A stretch of DNA of 64,000 bases from Capronia americana. Taxonomy: Eukaryota > Ascomycota > Eurotiomycetes > Chaetothyriales > Herpotrichiellaceae. Positions within the stretch are counted from its first letter, which is position 1. The number at the start of each line of letters is the position of its first letter. The position numbers were made by a program, and so were the translations under genes. The DNA lies in the NCBI GenBank assembly GCA_016110215.1, contig JADWQD010000013.1, positions 744,001 through 808,000 on the forward strand. Reading direction: 5' to 3'. The notes under the pieces were generated by a model. It was not told where the DNA came from. It did no database searches and saw nothing but the letters and a program-made list of their open reading frames with translations. This document shows positions 53,201 through 63,843 of this stretch, piece after piece.

Positions 53201-54728
53201 TAGACTGTCGAATGACGGAACCTCGCTTGGAAGCTCAGCTCACGCAGTCTCTCGCTCTGCAGCATCGTATGCATAGATTTAGTAAGCCCAAGCATTTTCA
53301 CAGTTTTCATGGACGTCAAGACGTCCGCCGTCAGCGATATTCGCTGTTGGACGGCGTCATTCCAGATCCCGACCTTCCCACCGATCGCAACCGTGACCTT
53401 CGAGTCCGCAGTGATGCTGAGAACAACAACCAGCAAAGGCATCACAGAGATCCAGCCTATCTGCAACGCCAAAAGTGTTATACCAATCGCCAACTCCAAT
53501 GGTCGGGACCAAAGATCATGGAGCACAACCAAACTTTGGCAGACTCGGTCCACATCAGTGCTCATGAGCGTCACTGCAGCGGAGGGGTCTTTGAGGTTGT
53601 TCTTCATGGACAGACTTTCCGAGTATATTATCGAGACCAGGGCGCTCCTGACCAAAGTTATATGCCGATAGAGTTGATGCTTGTGCAAGGCTGTCGAAAT
53701 CTAAGCACAAACGCAATCAGCCTCCGAGAAAACAAGGCAAAGCATCGCCCGCTTACCGCAATCCCAATGTATATGCATGCAGTGGCCGCGATCAAGCCGT
53801 ACCCGGTGTCCTGATTCGCGCTGGGTTGACCGAGATATTGTGTGGCTCGGTGTATGAGAAATGGCTGGGCAAATACGAAGCCGCCGTAGCACAGGCGGGC
53901 CGGTACAGGCGAGAGAGCAGACCACCTCAGAGCATTCCATAGGCACAGTACAAGGGGCCATTTAGCCGAGTGATCTCTTTTCAACCACTCCTGGTGTATC
54001 TTTTCGTGCACAGCGGCGGATCCAAGCTCGCTGTCGATTGCTCCGAGGTCTTCGAAAGAGGTCGCTTTTCTGAATCCTCGAATAAAGAGCTTGTTCATCC
54101 AGAAAAACAGAGCGCGGCTCAGAATGCTGTTGGTGTTCTCTGTCGGTAAAGCGTGGTAACGTGTTTCCAGGAGGGATTTCTTGCTCCAGATTTCAAGCGA
54201 GAGCTGAGTTGCCTTGACAGCAACCATGGCTGTATACATCCCCGCGAGAACGCTATTCTCGGGCAGAAGGTACAAGGTCCGAGCTTGGGGAAGGTCGAGT
54301 ATCACCGAGAACAGGAGGTAGCAAATGAGAATCGTTGAAGGCCGGATCGAACGGTAGTGCTCAAGATAGGAAAGTGGGAGGAAGCAGACGGTCGCGCAGA
54401 TTTCGAGCACAGCTGCAGGGATAGGTTCAGTACTTGCAACCAAACAGCCCCTGCTGTAGAGAACCAAAAGCCCGAGTTGAGGAATTATTAGCAGGCACGC
54501 GTTGATTGCTTTGGCAATCGGTAGCCAGCCATGCTTGCTGATGCGCCGTGGTTGTCGTTGAAGAAACCATATTCGACTAGTTGCAATGAGGGTGAAGAGG
54601 GCGTCCGGAGCAATGGAGAGGATACTATGCTCGAATACCAGTGTAAAGTCGAACGCTCGAGCACAGGGGGCTACCGCTGGCCCGAATCTGTCGTCTGCAA
54701 CAAGCTTGCACTTTCCTAAGCTTGCCAT
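50246..54728 (-). CDS. Full-size ABCC transporter with TMD0 and variant ATPase signatures
   Basis: Three exons (54728-53757, 53700-53187, 53133-50246) give 1457 residues. A hydrophobic N-terminal TMD0 (about 30-190) is followed by SILSRALFFWMNKLFIRGF and the first core domain with VTLMSTDVDRVCQ and MKTVKMLGL. NBD1 has Walker A GPGGSGKST (about 635) but the signature is LNFGQKQ (about 725), and Walker B ends MFLDDVLSASG, losing the D-loop Asp. The second core domain includes VGVTLNRFSQDMTLIESQLP. NBD2 has Walker A GRTGSGKTS (about 1225), signature LSASQRQ (about 1326) and LLLDDATSKLD. Both signatures depart from LSGGQ, and both Walker B motifs end in DD, so hydrolysis may be slow. It is the fungal MRP-like group of multidrug pumps; a role in product or toxin export is possible. 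Confidence 0.9.
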
Positions 54729-55838
54729 TGTCGGGTCTCTCTTCCCACCGCTATTCAGAGGAGAGCTCTGGAATCAAACTCACAAAAGGCAGGCGCATGG
54801 CTGTCGGTTTTCATGTCGTATCGACCCGCATTGTCGTCAACAGGTACTCGATGACGATTGGGCCAGCGGTCCCTCTGCGCCACATAGCCGCAGATAACCA
54901 GATGACTTAAGTATGAGGAGCGGGACATGTTGGGTTCAGGGTGGAAAGTTGAATTGGCCGCGTGTCGGTCGATCCTGATAGTCCCCGCATACCTGCTCTC
55001 AAAGTGGACGGATATCACCTCCTATGATAACATGGCTAGCCGCTTAGGCTCCTGTACGAGAGACAGTACTCGCACTCGCAACAATCTGGGGGTTCTGTTG
55101 TAAATCACACCTGACTGGGAAGGGGTCTGTGCCTGAGTGCCCACGCGTATTAGGGGCCAAAAGTGCCTATATATTGCTTACTAGTACTGCCACCATCTTC
55201 ATGCGAGAATTCAGTGCCCCTTCACCAGCAGTGGCACACCCCCAAAATGCTCATTTCAGGTTCCCTGGGTTTTCCAGGTGGAAAAGCGGGCTGCTAAGTG
55301 ACGTCAAAGGATCCCGCCAATCGTCCAAGGATTGCCGGTTCCCAGCCGGGGCAAGGACAGGGGCAAACAGGCCCTGTCATTGCCCTCGAGATGCAGGACT
55401 CGCGGCTCAAGCGGCGGTGTCGAGCCCATTGCGGTTTGTATTATGCAGCTTGGGCAGAATTAATGTGCTCGTTGAGTTGGACTGCTGTCGCCTCGTTGCA
55501 CATAAGTAGTGCTCTGAAGGACGAGCTCTTTGCAAGTCAGTAGATACAGAACAGGTTCTGAAAGTGCAACTGAAGGTTTGATGCTTCGCTTGCTGGCTGG
55601 GCAGTGGGCCAAGGGATTTGGCAGGGACACCATATCCGTTCACCTCACATTTCCATTCGACGCCACGTTAACTTAGACCTGTGCGACTATACAACAGGCT
55701 ACTTCTCGGGTCTTTTTGGATTGTTATAATGTATCGTTTGGCCTGTTACTCCCCTTGAAGACGCTCTCGTCCCATTCCAGTCACTTGCCAGACACCGAAA
55801 CCCAATGAGGACCTTCGGTAGATCCTATTCACCCTCCA
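54729..55838. other. 1.1-kb divergent intergenic region
   Basis: Promoters of the leftward ABCC gene and the rightward mannosidase gene. No coding frame or repeat is convincing. Confidence 0.45.
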
Positions 55839-58028
55839 ATGTCATTCCACGCCCCCCACAATGACCCCGTCGTTCACCAGTCTCAACGCGCGTACGAAGA
55901 CACATATTGGCGGCAGAAGAACGGCAGTAATGGACATGCAAAAGGAGGAACTCCGGGCGTCATCACATCCAAGATCAATGACATATTCGGCGAAACCAGA
56001 GACCTTCCGATGTATAAGGACAAGCCACATTTCCCCTCAAGTCGGCGGAAAGGCCGCGGGCTGCTGGGTCAGAAAGGAGTACTGGTATTGATTGGCTCTG
56101 CGTCGTTGCTGTTTCTTTGGTGGATGGGGTGGTTACCTGGGAGCAGTCGACAATACTATGACCCGGCGGAGCATCGCCATCCCTTCTTCCACGACGAGGA
56201 CTGGTCAGAGCAAAGAGAGGCCGTGAAAGAAGTGTTCAAGACATCATGGGAAGGTTACGAGAAATACGCATGGGGAATGGATGAGTACAATCCCGTGTCC
56301 CGCAAGGGGAAAAACATGGTTGAGGGCGGAATGGGCTGGATCATTGTGGACGCGTTGGATACTGCTATGATGATGAACCTGACCTCGCACGTTGCCAAAG
56401 CAAGAGAATGGATATCTACCTCGCTCTCTTATACAGCGGACCACGAAGTCAATACCTTCGAAACAACTATCCGCATGCTCGGCGGCTTGCTGTCCGCCCA
56501 CTATTTATCAACCACGTTCCCGCACCTTGCACCGCAACGTGATGACGACGCCAACCAACCGGGCGAAGATCTCTACATCGAAAAGGCCACTGACCTTGCG
56601 GACCGCCTCATGGGCGCCTACGATTCGCCCTCGGGCATACCGTACGCCTCTGTGAACCTCAATACCTCCTGGGGCGCGGCCTCACATATCGATGCAGGCG
56701 CGTCTTCCACTGCCGAGGCTGCGACTCTGCAACTGGAGATGAAGTACCTGGCCAAAATCACAGGCGAGCCGATCTACTGGCAAAAGGCGGAGCAGGTCAT
56801 CAAGGTCATTGAGTCCCAGAAGCGCGAAGATGGTCTATTACCTATATACATATACCCCTCGACTGGCGAGTTTCGGGGCGACAACATCCGTCTAGGATCT
56901 CGAGGCGACAGTTACTACGAATATTTGATCAAACAATACCTGCAAACTGGTGCTGTGGAGACTGTGTATCTGGATATGTGGGAAGAGGCACTCGAGGGCA
57001 TCAAGAAACACTTGGTCACCTATTCTAGGCAGGCATCATTGACCGTCCTCGCCGAAAGGCAGAATGGCCTTCATGCTCCCCTGACCGCCAAAATGGATCA
57101 TCTGGTGTGCTTCATGCCAGGGACGATCGCGTTGGCCGTGACAGGTGGACAAACCGTCGAGCAAGCAAAAGCTAGGCTTGGAAGCCAATGGACAGCCAAA
57201 CAAGACGAAAACCTCAAGCTCGCCGAAGAAGTGATGAAAACATGTTGGGGCATGTACAAAGTCACGCCGACTGGCCTTGCGCCTGAGATCGCCTACTTCC
57301 ACGTGGACAACCCAGCTCCGCAGTGGCAAGCACACCTAGATCCAAACTGGTCGCCACCGCAGTCTGCTGAACTTACAGACGACCCTGACGCTGCATGGCG
57401 TTCCGACTATGACATCCACACAAACGACGTGCACAACCTCCAACGACCCGAGACAGTCGAGTCCCTCTTCTACATGTATCGCATCACCAAGGATAAGAAA
57501 TACCGGCAATGGGGATGGGAAATGTTTGAAGCGTTCCGTGAACACACCAAAGTGGTCGATGAAGTCGAAGGATCGGTGTATGCGTACACTTCTATCGACA
57601 CTGTGATGGAGAATCCAGTCAAGGACCGAAGAAGGCGGGACAATATGGAGAGTTTCTGGTTGGCAGAGACGCTCAAGTACTTCTACCTTCTGTTCTCGGA
57701 TGACGACTTCTTCCCGCTGGATACGGTTGTATTCAACACTGAGGCTCATCCACTTCCCATGTTTGACATCTCGGGGAGTAAAGTCTTTATGACGGGATGG
57801 CAGAGGAGTCAAGAGCCGCCGGCGCAAGTAAAGGTCCAACCCAAAGATGTGAGGGTGGATGGTGGCGTGCGCGTGGATGAGAATGGTATGAGCATCGTCC
57901 TTGACTTAGGAGAAGGGGAGAAGCAAACTCTCCCGTTTGATCCAGACCAACAGCAGCCTTCGGGAACCGAAAGTTCGGAGCTTCAGTTGCCTACAAACAG
58001 TCAATTGGAGAGAAAGGACGAAGAATGA
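55839..58028 (+). CDS. GH47 alpha-1,2-mannosidase (ER/Golgi type)
   Basis: A single-exon 729-residue type II membrane protein: cytosolic N-terminus (1-77), one signal-anchor (about 78-99, GVLVLIGSASLLFLWWMGWL), then a GH47 catalytic domain (about 120-615). Family landmarks include MVEGGMGWIIVDALDTAMMM, HEVNTFETTIRMLGGLLSAHYL, IRLGSRGDSYYEYLIKQYL, HLVCFMPGTIAL and KTCWGMYK (the disulfide pair), RPETVESLFYMYRIT, and DNMESFWLAETLKYFYLLF. The calcium-binding Thr is within VFNTEAHPL. These enzymes trim mannose from N-glycans in the ER and Golgi. The last 110 residues are an acidic, Gln-rich extension beyond the fold. The length is greater than yeast Mns1, mainly from both ends. Confidence 0.95.
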   Translation: MSFHAPHNDPVVHQSQRAYEDTYWRQKNGSNGHAKGGTPGVITSKINDIFGETRDLPMYKDKPHFPSSRRKGRGLLGQKGVLVLIGSASLLFLWWMGWLPGSSRQYYDPAEHRHPFFHDEDWSEQREAVKEVFKTSWEGYEKYAWGMDEYNPVSRKGKNMVEGGMGWIIVDALDTAMMMNLTSHVAKAREWISTSLSYTADHEVNTFETTIRMLGGLLSAHYLSTTFPHLAPQRDDDANQPGEDLYIEKATDLADRLMGAYDSPSGIPYASVNLNTSWGAASHIDAGASSTAEAATLQLEMKYLAKITGEPIYWQKAEQVIKVIESQKREDGLLPIYIYPSTGEFRGDNIRLGSRGDSYYEYLIKQYLQTGAVETVYLDMWEEALEGIKKHLVTYSRQASLTVLAERQNGLHAPLTAKMDHLVCFMPGTIALAVTGGQTVEQAKARLGSQWTAKQDENLKLAEEVMKTCWGMYKVTPTGLAPEIAYFHVDNPAPQWQAHLDPNWSPPQSAELTDDPDAAWRSDYDIHTNDVHNLQRPETVESLFYMYRITKDKKYRQWGWEMFEAFREHTKVVDEVEGSVYAYTSIDTVMENPVKDRRRRDNMESFWLAETLKYFYLLFSDDDFFPLDTVVFNTEAHPLPMFDISGSKVFMTGWQRSQEPPAQVKVQPKDVRVDGGVRVDENGMSIVLDLGEGEKQTLPFDPDQQQPSGTESSELQLPTNSQLERKDEE

Positions 58029-58442
58029 TGACCATGGGCATTGCTTTCTTGGATGGATCAAGTCGACTCACATTCTGGCCTGAACCGATCTTGGTCGGGT
58101 TGGTTATCTATCAAATGGTTTGCGAACCTCACTGTTGGCGCTGGGCTGTACTAAAAAGTCAGTTGTCTCTTGCATAGAACAGAGGCGTCCAGCATGCTTT
58201 GGATTTGAATCTAGTGGGTGCCAGTCACATTTGCGATGCACATGAGGATTGAGACTCGAGGGACGCGAGGTAATCGAGATGCCGGACCTCGAAATTCACG
58301 ATTTTTCTGGCTTCCAGACTGGACCATCCTTTTCCTTTCTCCATCACCCTTGTCTTCCTCAGCTTGGACCTAACTAATCGTGCACTTCATATCCCAATTT
58401 CTCTACGTGCAGCACCACACAGACATCTTGAATCCATCAACC
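58029..58442. other. Intergenic
   Basis: Mannosidase 3' flank and promoter of the first Myb-like gene, with a pyrimidine-rich tract near 58322-58360 before the start. Nothing else seen. Confidence 0.45.
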
Positions 58443-58931
58443 ATGGCATCGAGCGAAGACAACAAGCTCGCCTTCGTCATGATGGTTCTGAAGAACTCGG
58501 AGCTGAAGCCGGACTGGAAGGCAATTGCAACAGAGGCGGGCATCAGCCTTCCCGGCAACGCGTGAGTAGCAACCTCCGGTGCTGTCTCTATCAACTTAAG
58601 CACGAACTAACCACTCCCTCCCGAAATGTCTAGTCAGCGCAAGCTCCGCGAAATAGCCCAGGCAGCGGGATACAAGCTCGTGAATGGCAGCCAGATCGTC
58701 GAGCTAGACAGCAACGAGGCCACTACAAAAAGTACGACAGCAACACCGACCAAGAAGAAAAAGTCGCCAACCAAGAAAGAAAAGACGATCAAGGACGAGT
58801 CCAGCAAGGAAGCCGCCGCAGGATCTCCCAGCAAGAAGACAAAGCTCACTCAACGTGCTACCGATGGCGACGAGTTCAAGGAAGAGGTCAAGCAGGAGGC
58901 CAAGCAGGAGGTTAAAGATGAACAGGCTTGA
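58443..58931 (+). CDS. Small Myb-like nuclear protein, tandem copy A
   Basis: Two exons (58443-58561, 58634-58931) give 138 residues. Residues 8-58 form a compact helical domain: KLAFVMMVLKNSELKPDWKAIATEAG, then ISLPGNAQRKLREIAQAAGYKLV. This matches the fungal Myb-like (SANT-related) pattern of FLxxVLKxx..xDWxxIAxExGI..NAxxxxRRL. The tail is Lys-rich with an NLS (KKKKSPTKKEK) and ends with acidic VKQEAKQEVKDEQA, containing a possible SUMO site (VKQE). The single intron splits the Ala codon just before Gln in NAQ, exactly as in copies B and C. Role unknown; probably binds chromatin or DNA. Confidence 0.85.
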
Positions 58932-59375
58932 AGCAAGATTGTTCAGCACCGTGGTCGTTGTCTTGAGTTTGGCGCGGAATGACTCGCAAATGAAACCGCT
59001 CTTGAATATCAAAGCCGCCTCTCAACAGCACAAGGAACTTGAATGAATACCTATCAAAGCCGACTCACCAGGTGCTGGAGCTGAGGAGACACAGATGCCA
59101 ACAGACATTTGGTCTGGTTGTTGGAAATCACAACCCTGAACTTGAACACAGCCAGCCTTCTTCACCTTACCTTGCCTTGCCTGTGTCTGTGTCGTTGGTC
59201 CTTTTATGCAATTCTTTCCATCCTCACATTCGCCTTCACCTTCACATTCACATTCGTCCATTTATCATCACTTTACCCTTACCCTCCTCCCCCCCCTCAA
59301 AGCACTTCAAGCATCCGATCTCATATCTATCTCTCATTCCTTCTCGAAACAACATACCAAGCAGGAAACGTCACC
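58932..59375. other. Spacer between Myb-like copies A and B
   Basis: Contains the 3' UTR of copy A and a strongly pyrimidine-rich leader of copy B (CTTCACCTTCACATTCACATTC near 59229-59250, then CCTCCTCCC). No gene. Confidence 0.5.
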
Positions 59376-60014
59376 ATGCCCGAACTGAACGCCGACCAAG
59401 TCGCCTACCTAATGGTAGTGCTGAAGAACACGGAGATGAACCCAGACTGGAAGATCATCACGGCGGAAGCAGGAATCAGCAAACCCAGCAACGCGTAAGC
59501 CCCCCGATCCCCTCAATACCCAGGTATACAGGACTCTTGATTTTTCCCCCCACTTCTATCTACACGCCGCGCGGTGGTCTACTCTACTCTTGTCCCTTTC
59601 ACTTTCACACACCCGCTTGTCTAATCTACCCCTCATACCTCTCTACCTCTGAACTAGTTGGCTAATTGACTAATTGACTTACACCTGCACGTCAAACACA
59701 GACAGCGCAAGTTCCGCCAGATCGTCGAAGCAGCAGGCCACAAGCTCGTGAACAACCAGGTCGTGGAGCACCCCGGTGAAGAAGACCAACGAGCTGGCAA
59801 AGATGGGGCTGCGACTCAATCTTCCACTCCGCCGCAGCAGGGAAGGAAGCGAAAGTCGGGTGCGAAGAAGGACACGTCTTCAGGGGAGGTGTGCACCAAA
59901 AAGAGGAAGGCCAGCCAGCCTGCTGGCAGCGGTCCTAAGCGCGGTGATGGCGGTGATGGTGGTGATGAGGAGCACCAGGTGAAGGAGGAGGAGGCTCCAG
60001 ATGGAGGGATCTGA
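59376..60014 (+). CDS. Small Myb-like nuclear protein, tandem copy B
   Basis: Two exons (59376-59494, 59702-60014) give 143 residues. The domain (QVAYLMVVLKNTEMNPDWKIITAEAG..ISKPSNAQRKFRQIVEAAGHKLVNN) is clearly homologous to copy A; the first exon is the same length (119 nt). The intron is longer (207 nt) and very pyrimidine-rich. The tail differs: GRKRKSGAKKDTS and KKRKAS nuclear-signal blocks, then Gly/Asp-rich sequence ending EEHQVKEEEAPDGGI. The same intron phase and the same NA|Q split prove common descent. Divergence is high in the tail, so the copies are not recent. Confidence 0.85.
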
Positions 60015-60524
60015 AGCTGGCTAGCCACCTACAGTTACTTCATGAATGTGTGGTGGCGCGGTACAATGATGTTGGGAAGGAGGTCTCGAGGAGGCAGGCA
60101 GGCTATCGAACACACTACGGCCACGCATACTCATGGAGGAGACGACGTGATTCGCCGTTTGCGAAGGAATGCTTGAGACCCTGAAGGTCACGAATATCAT
60201 CTATCCAGATAGATTATTCGCTTGGACACACACAAACACACACACACGCCACGCACAAAGAGAGCTGCACAGAAAGGCTTACACAGAGAGAGCTGGATAG
60301 AGAGCGCTGCACAGAGAGACGTGTGGTCCCTCATGACCTTAAACTACCGTGATCGCAATCAGTTCTGCTTCACCTGCTTGCTCATCTTACATATCTCTCA
60401 TCCTCACCTCTCCCTCTCACTCTCTACCACACACATACGCAACTTTGGCACTCTCTCATCAAACCGACTCCCACTTGAAAGTATCTTTCTATCTCTCAAC
60501 TTGCGACCACGCTCCCAGCTCGTC
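60015..60524. other. Spacer between Myb-like copies B and C, with simple repeats
   Basis: Contains a CA run (about 60225-60248), an imperfect AGAGAGCTG/CACAGAGAG repeat at 60259-60322 with a period near 20 nt, and a pyrimidine-rich leader before copy C. Confidence 0.6.
60225..60322. repeat. CA microsatellite and imperfect AGAGAG..CACAGAGAG repeat
   Basis: A (CA)n tract is followed by about three diverged copies of a 20-22 nt unit (AGAGAGCTGCACAGAAAGG and relatives). It lies upstream of copy C; perhaps a by-product of the local duplication. Confidence 0.65.
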
Positions 60525-61050
60525 ATGGCAACAACAGAAGACAAGGTCGCGGAGAAGCTCGCCTTCGTGATGCGCGTGCTGAAGCACACCGAGATGTCCA
60601 AGCCGGATTGGAAGGCCATCGCGGCGGGAGAGGGTATCTCGAGACCAGACAATGCGTGAGTTGAGCTAAGCTAGACCCGACTGGCCTCCGATGATCTGTG
60701 TGTTCATGTACGTTCACCATACTGACCACCGCCCCTGCCTCGGCAGTCAGCAGAAATTCCGCAGACTGGTCAAGGACCTGGGTTACGACTTTGTGAATGA
60801 TCAGATCATCGACTTGGGTGATGGTGATGGCGATGCTGGAGGAGCAACTGCAGGGACCAAAACCAACACAAGCAGCACCACGACAACTCCAACCAAGAAG
60901 AGAAAGTCACCCGCCAAGAAAGGCAAGGCCATCAACGGAGGAGAGACACCAAGCAAGAAGTCCAAGACTAGTGTGCCTGCTCCCGGTAGTGGTGGTGATA
61001 GTGGCGAGGATCAGGAGATCAAGGCCCACACCCAGGATGAAGAGGCTTGA
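60525..61050 (+). CDS. Small Myb-like nuclear protein, tandem copy C
   Basis: Two exons (60525-60655, 60747-61050) give 144 residues. The domain reads EKLAFVMRVLKHTEMSKPDWKAIAAGEG..ISRPDNAQQKFRRLVKDLGYDFVND, with one extra residue before PDW compared with A and B. The tail has TPTKKRKSPAKKGK and TPSKKSKTS nuclear-signal blocks, very like copy A's TPTKKKKSPTKKEK, then acidic sequence ending EDQEIKAHTQDEEA. A and C thus share tail features that B has lost or replaced. Splice position is identical. Function unknown. Confidence 0.85.
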
Positions 61051-61733
61051 GCTCAGTACAAGATCTGGAGGCTTGTCGGATGCTGATCGATGGATGAGCG
61101 AGCAGCGAGGCATTGGCAGGGCTGATGAAACCGCGAATAACGAACGACATGGGGAGTGACGAGGCAGGATACATACACTTTCGGTACTCGAACTGGACAC
61201 GTTGGATTGCTGGATTCGACGGTGCTCGTCTTGCTGAAAGGAAGGATCTTTTGGAGGCGCGGACTGGGCTCGCTTGCTCGAAAAGCGGACTTCACAGCGG
61301 CGGATCATCCCTGATTGCCAATGCAATGCAGTAGGTGCTGTTGCAGTAACTCTCCGCTCTCCTGTTTCGGCCTCTTGAGTTCTGTTCTTCGTTTCTGGAA
61401 TAACCGGATCGCGAGCATTCAGCAAGCAGACCGGTGCTGCTCTGCAGGATTGCCTCGACTTCGCGCGTCTTCTGCGCGAGGCGTAGCAGCGACCTGCATT
61501 GTCGGGTTCGTCTCCCTCGGGCGTTATGGTTGGACGGAAGGTTGTCGCTGGCGACACAGCTTTCCAGCCTCGCCATGACCGGTTCAAGTGTCGCTCGATC
61601 TTCCAACTCCGACGCCAGCAGGTGCCTTCGGTCAAGCCGGAACGGATTTTCGATACACGTCGTCGTGCTTTCGTTTCATCTGATCTCATTATTTCAATCA
61701 TTGCCAAAGGCGAAGGCAAGGCGCATGGCTCGT
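61051..61733. other. Intergenic between convergent genes
   Basis: 3' flanks of copy C and Bud23. Several open frames on both strands overlap here without any recognisable protein. Confidence 0.4.
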
Positions 61734-62561
61734 TCAAAACGTCGGTCCCCTCTTCCGGCCTGTGTACTTGGAATCAGACTTGACTGCCTTGCCCTTACCC
61801 CTCATCTTCTCCTTCTTCCGCAAGACCCAGGCCTTACTCCCCTTACTATCACCGGCGGCTCCCTTGCCCTTCATCGCCATCTTCGCCTCCCTAACCCGGC
61901 GTCCGTCCTCTACATCGACGCCCTCCATGCCCCTCACCCGCTCGGTAATATCTCCTCCGCCGACACTCAGGACCAAATACGTCTTGACGTTCTTCGTCCC
62001 GCCATCATCTTCCAGAATCCCGGCTCCGAAACCCGCCCGCACCGCGGCCTGGGATATCATATTTCGCTGGGCTTCGTTCTTGGGATAGAACTGCAACGCC
62101 GCCCTCCCGCCCCTCTTCAGCGAAGCGTACAGTCCATCGAAGAACCTACGCAGCCGGCCTTCGGGGCTCACGCCGGTGCTCTCCGCATTACACAGCCACT
62201 GCACCGCACTGATCGACACGGCTGCATCGAAGCTGCCAGCCCGAAATGGTATGCCCTGGCCCATGTCTGCAAGGAACAAATCCCCCTCGACATCTTCTCT
62301 TTGAAGCGCGATGTCCAGCATCGAGGGCGAAATGTCCATGCCCACCCAGATGTGGCCTTCTTCGGAGAGGATTTCGCCCGACAGCCCGGAGCCGCAGCCA
62401 ATGTCGAGGATAAGTGATGGAGTGGCCAAGTCGAGGAGATCAAGCGCCCGATGCGTCATCGAGGACTGAATGGCCTGGATGCGCGAGGACGTCGTGTATT
62501 TGGCGGAGGCGGTGTCATCGTAGTATAGGTCTGGGGGGAGGAGGTCTTCAGGGCGCGACAT
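61734..62561 (-). CDS. BUD23: 18S rRNA (guanine-N7) methyltransferase Bud23
   Basis: A single-exon 275-residue SAM-dependent methyltransferase. The start MSRPEDLLPPDLYYDDTASAKYT is highly characteristic of Bud23/WBSCR22. Motif I is LILDIGCGSGLSGE (about 50-63), followed by VGMDISPSMLDIAL, LADMGQGIPFRAGSFDAAVSISAVQWLCNA and ALQFYPKNEAQ. The basic C-terminal tail ends KYTGRKRGPTF as in the family. Bud23 works with Trm112 to form m7G in 18S rRNA (G1575 in yeast) and is needed for 40S export. No introns. The upstream ATG 62561 gives the standard family length. Confidence 0.96.
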   Translation of the reverse strand: MSRPEDLLPPDLYYDDTASAKYTTSSRIQAIQSSMTHRALDLLDLATPSLILDIGCGSGLSGEILSEEGHIWVGMDISPSMLDIALQREDVEGDLFLADMGQGIPFRAGSFDAAVSISAVQWLCNAESTGVSPEGRLRRFFDGLYASLKRGGRAALQFYPKNEAQRNMISQAAVRAGFGAGILEDDGGTKNVKTYLVLSVGGGDITERVRGMEGVDVEDGRRVREAKMAMKGKGAAGDSKGSKAWVLRKKEKMRGKGKAVKSDSKYTGRKRGPTF

Positions 62562-63843
62562 TTTGATCGTTGATGCTGGAGATCAGACTGCAAATTGACT
62601 TGGTTTTTGGCAGCTCTAAGGGAGTGCCAGCGGCACAGGATGGTTGTTATTGAGTATACATTTTGCGCAGTCCAGAGTGAAAGGAAGGAAACACGATGTA
62701 ATTGAATTTTTGTGGAGCAGACCAAATTGTTGCTCCGCACAATGATGTGGGCGCTTCAGCCTCGTCAGGATGACATAAACCTCAGCCTTGTGCAAGCAAT
62801 CCTCCACCCTATGGAAGAGCGACTGAGTAAAAGCCAAGATGAGCTTGGATGAGTTCAGATCTGCTCGCCAACTCACCCTGGATGGGAACAAGATGATGGC
62901 GCCGCGTGCTCAACGTGAACTCGCAGGAGCTGAGCGAGAGATCGCCTCGAGGCACACACACATTGTGGCCGTCACTCCAAGTCCGCCAGCACGGGCCTCC
63001 ACCCTCAAGACTTTCCGCTGGACTATCAGAGGTGTACGGACGACTTACTACCATGCCAGACTGGACACCACCGAGTTCCCAATCTGCAAGATGGTTCTGG
63101 GCCGCTTTGTCTGACGCAGACTTGCAATTTCGCCAAAGTCCAACCTTGGGCCCGGGTACAACATTATCGTCAGCCTGGATCGAACCACATTTTTCCTCAG
63201 GGCATTGCGTGCATCCATCCTAACTTCCAGTGCGCGTTGACCCATTGCTCATCAGTTCGGGCAGGTCATACGTCTAGTTGGTGGCGCGCCCGATAAAGAG
63301 AGACTGAACTCCAGCCTGAAATTTGTCACAGTTCACCACTTGCATGGTCATAATGACAAGGTAGTCTTGCCGGATAGTTTTTATCAATGCTGGGCAAAGT
63401 CAAGTATGGTCTTCACCTTGCATCCCGGTTAGATTAGACACCGCGAGGGCGGCAGGTGAGTGTAGGTGGCACTCGTATGGAATAACGTTGTTCCGTGGTT
63501 TCACTCACAGTTTTCCGCCTGTGTCTGCAACTGCAACCGCAACCTTTAGCTAGCGAAACCGTCGATGCGAATGGCAATGTGGAATTCGGCTTATGGATGC
63601 GGTAGCAATCCCAGTCTGCCGTTTTGCATAGGCTGAAAGCCTGTATTGTATGTACAAAGTCTTCGTTCTATGTTGACACGCAGAAGCCAGTTTGTCCGCC
63701 TATTGTACGCCAGTTCCAAATTTTGCCTGTCAGACCTCCGAAGTGGTGGCAAGTAGTTGTCAAAAGAAGGTGTGTGCTGGAGCGAGAATCCAGATACAAA
63801 GGTGAGCTCTCCAAATTTACGTTGTGATATTGTCTCCTGGACC
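62562..63843. other. 1.3-kb intergenic region
   Basis: Bud23 promoter and the 3' flank of the permease gene. Open frames near 62839-63245 lack features. Confidence 0.45.

Noticed and set aside
50246..54728. Three separate partial transporter genes
   Set aside because: The open frames are exons of one ABCC gene; two short introns with good splice sites join them in frame.
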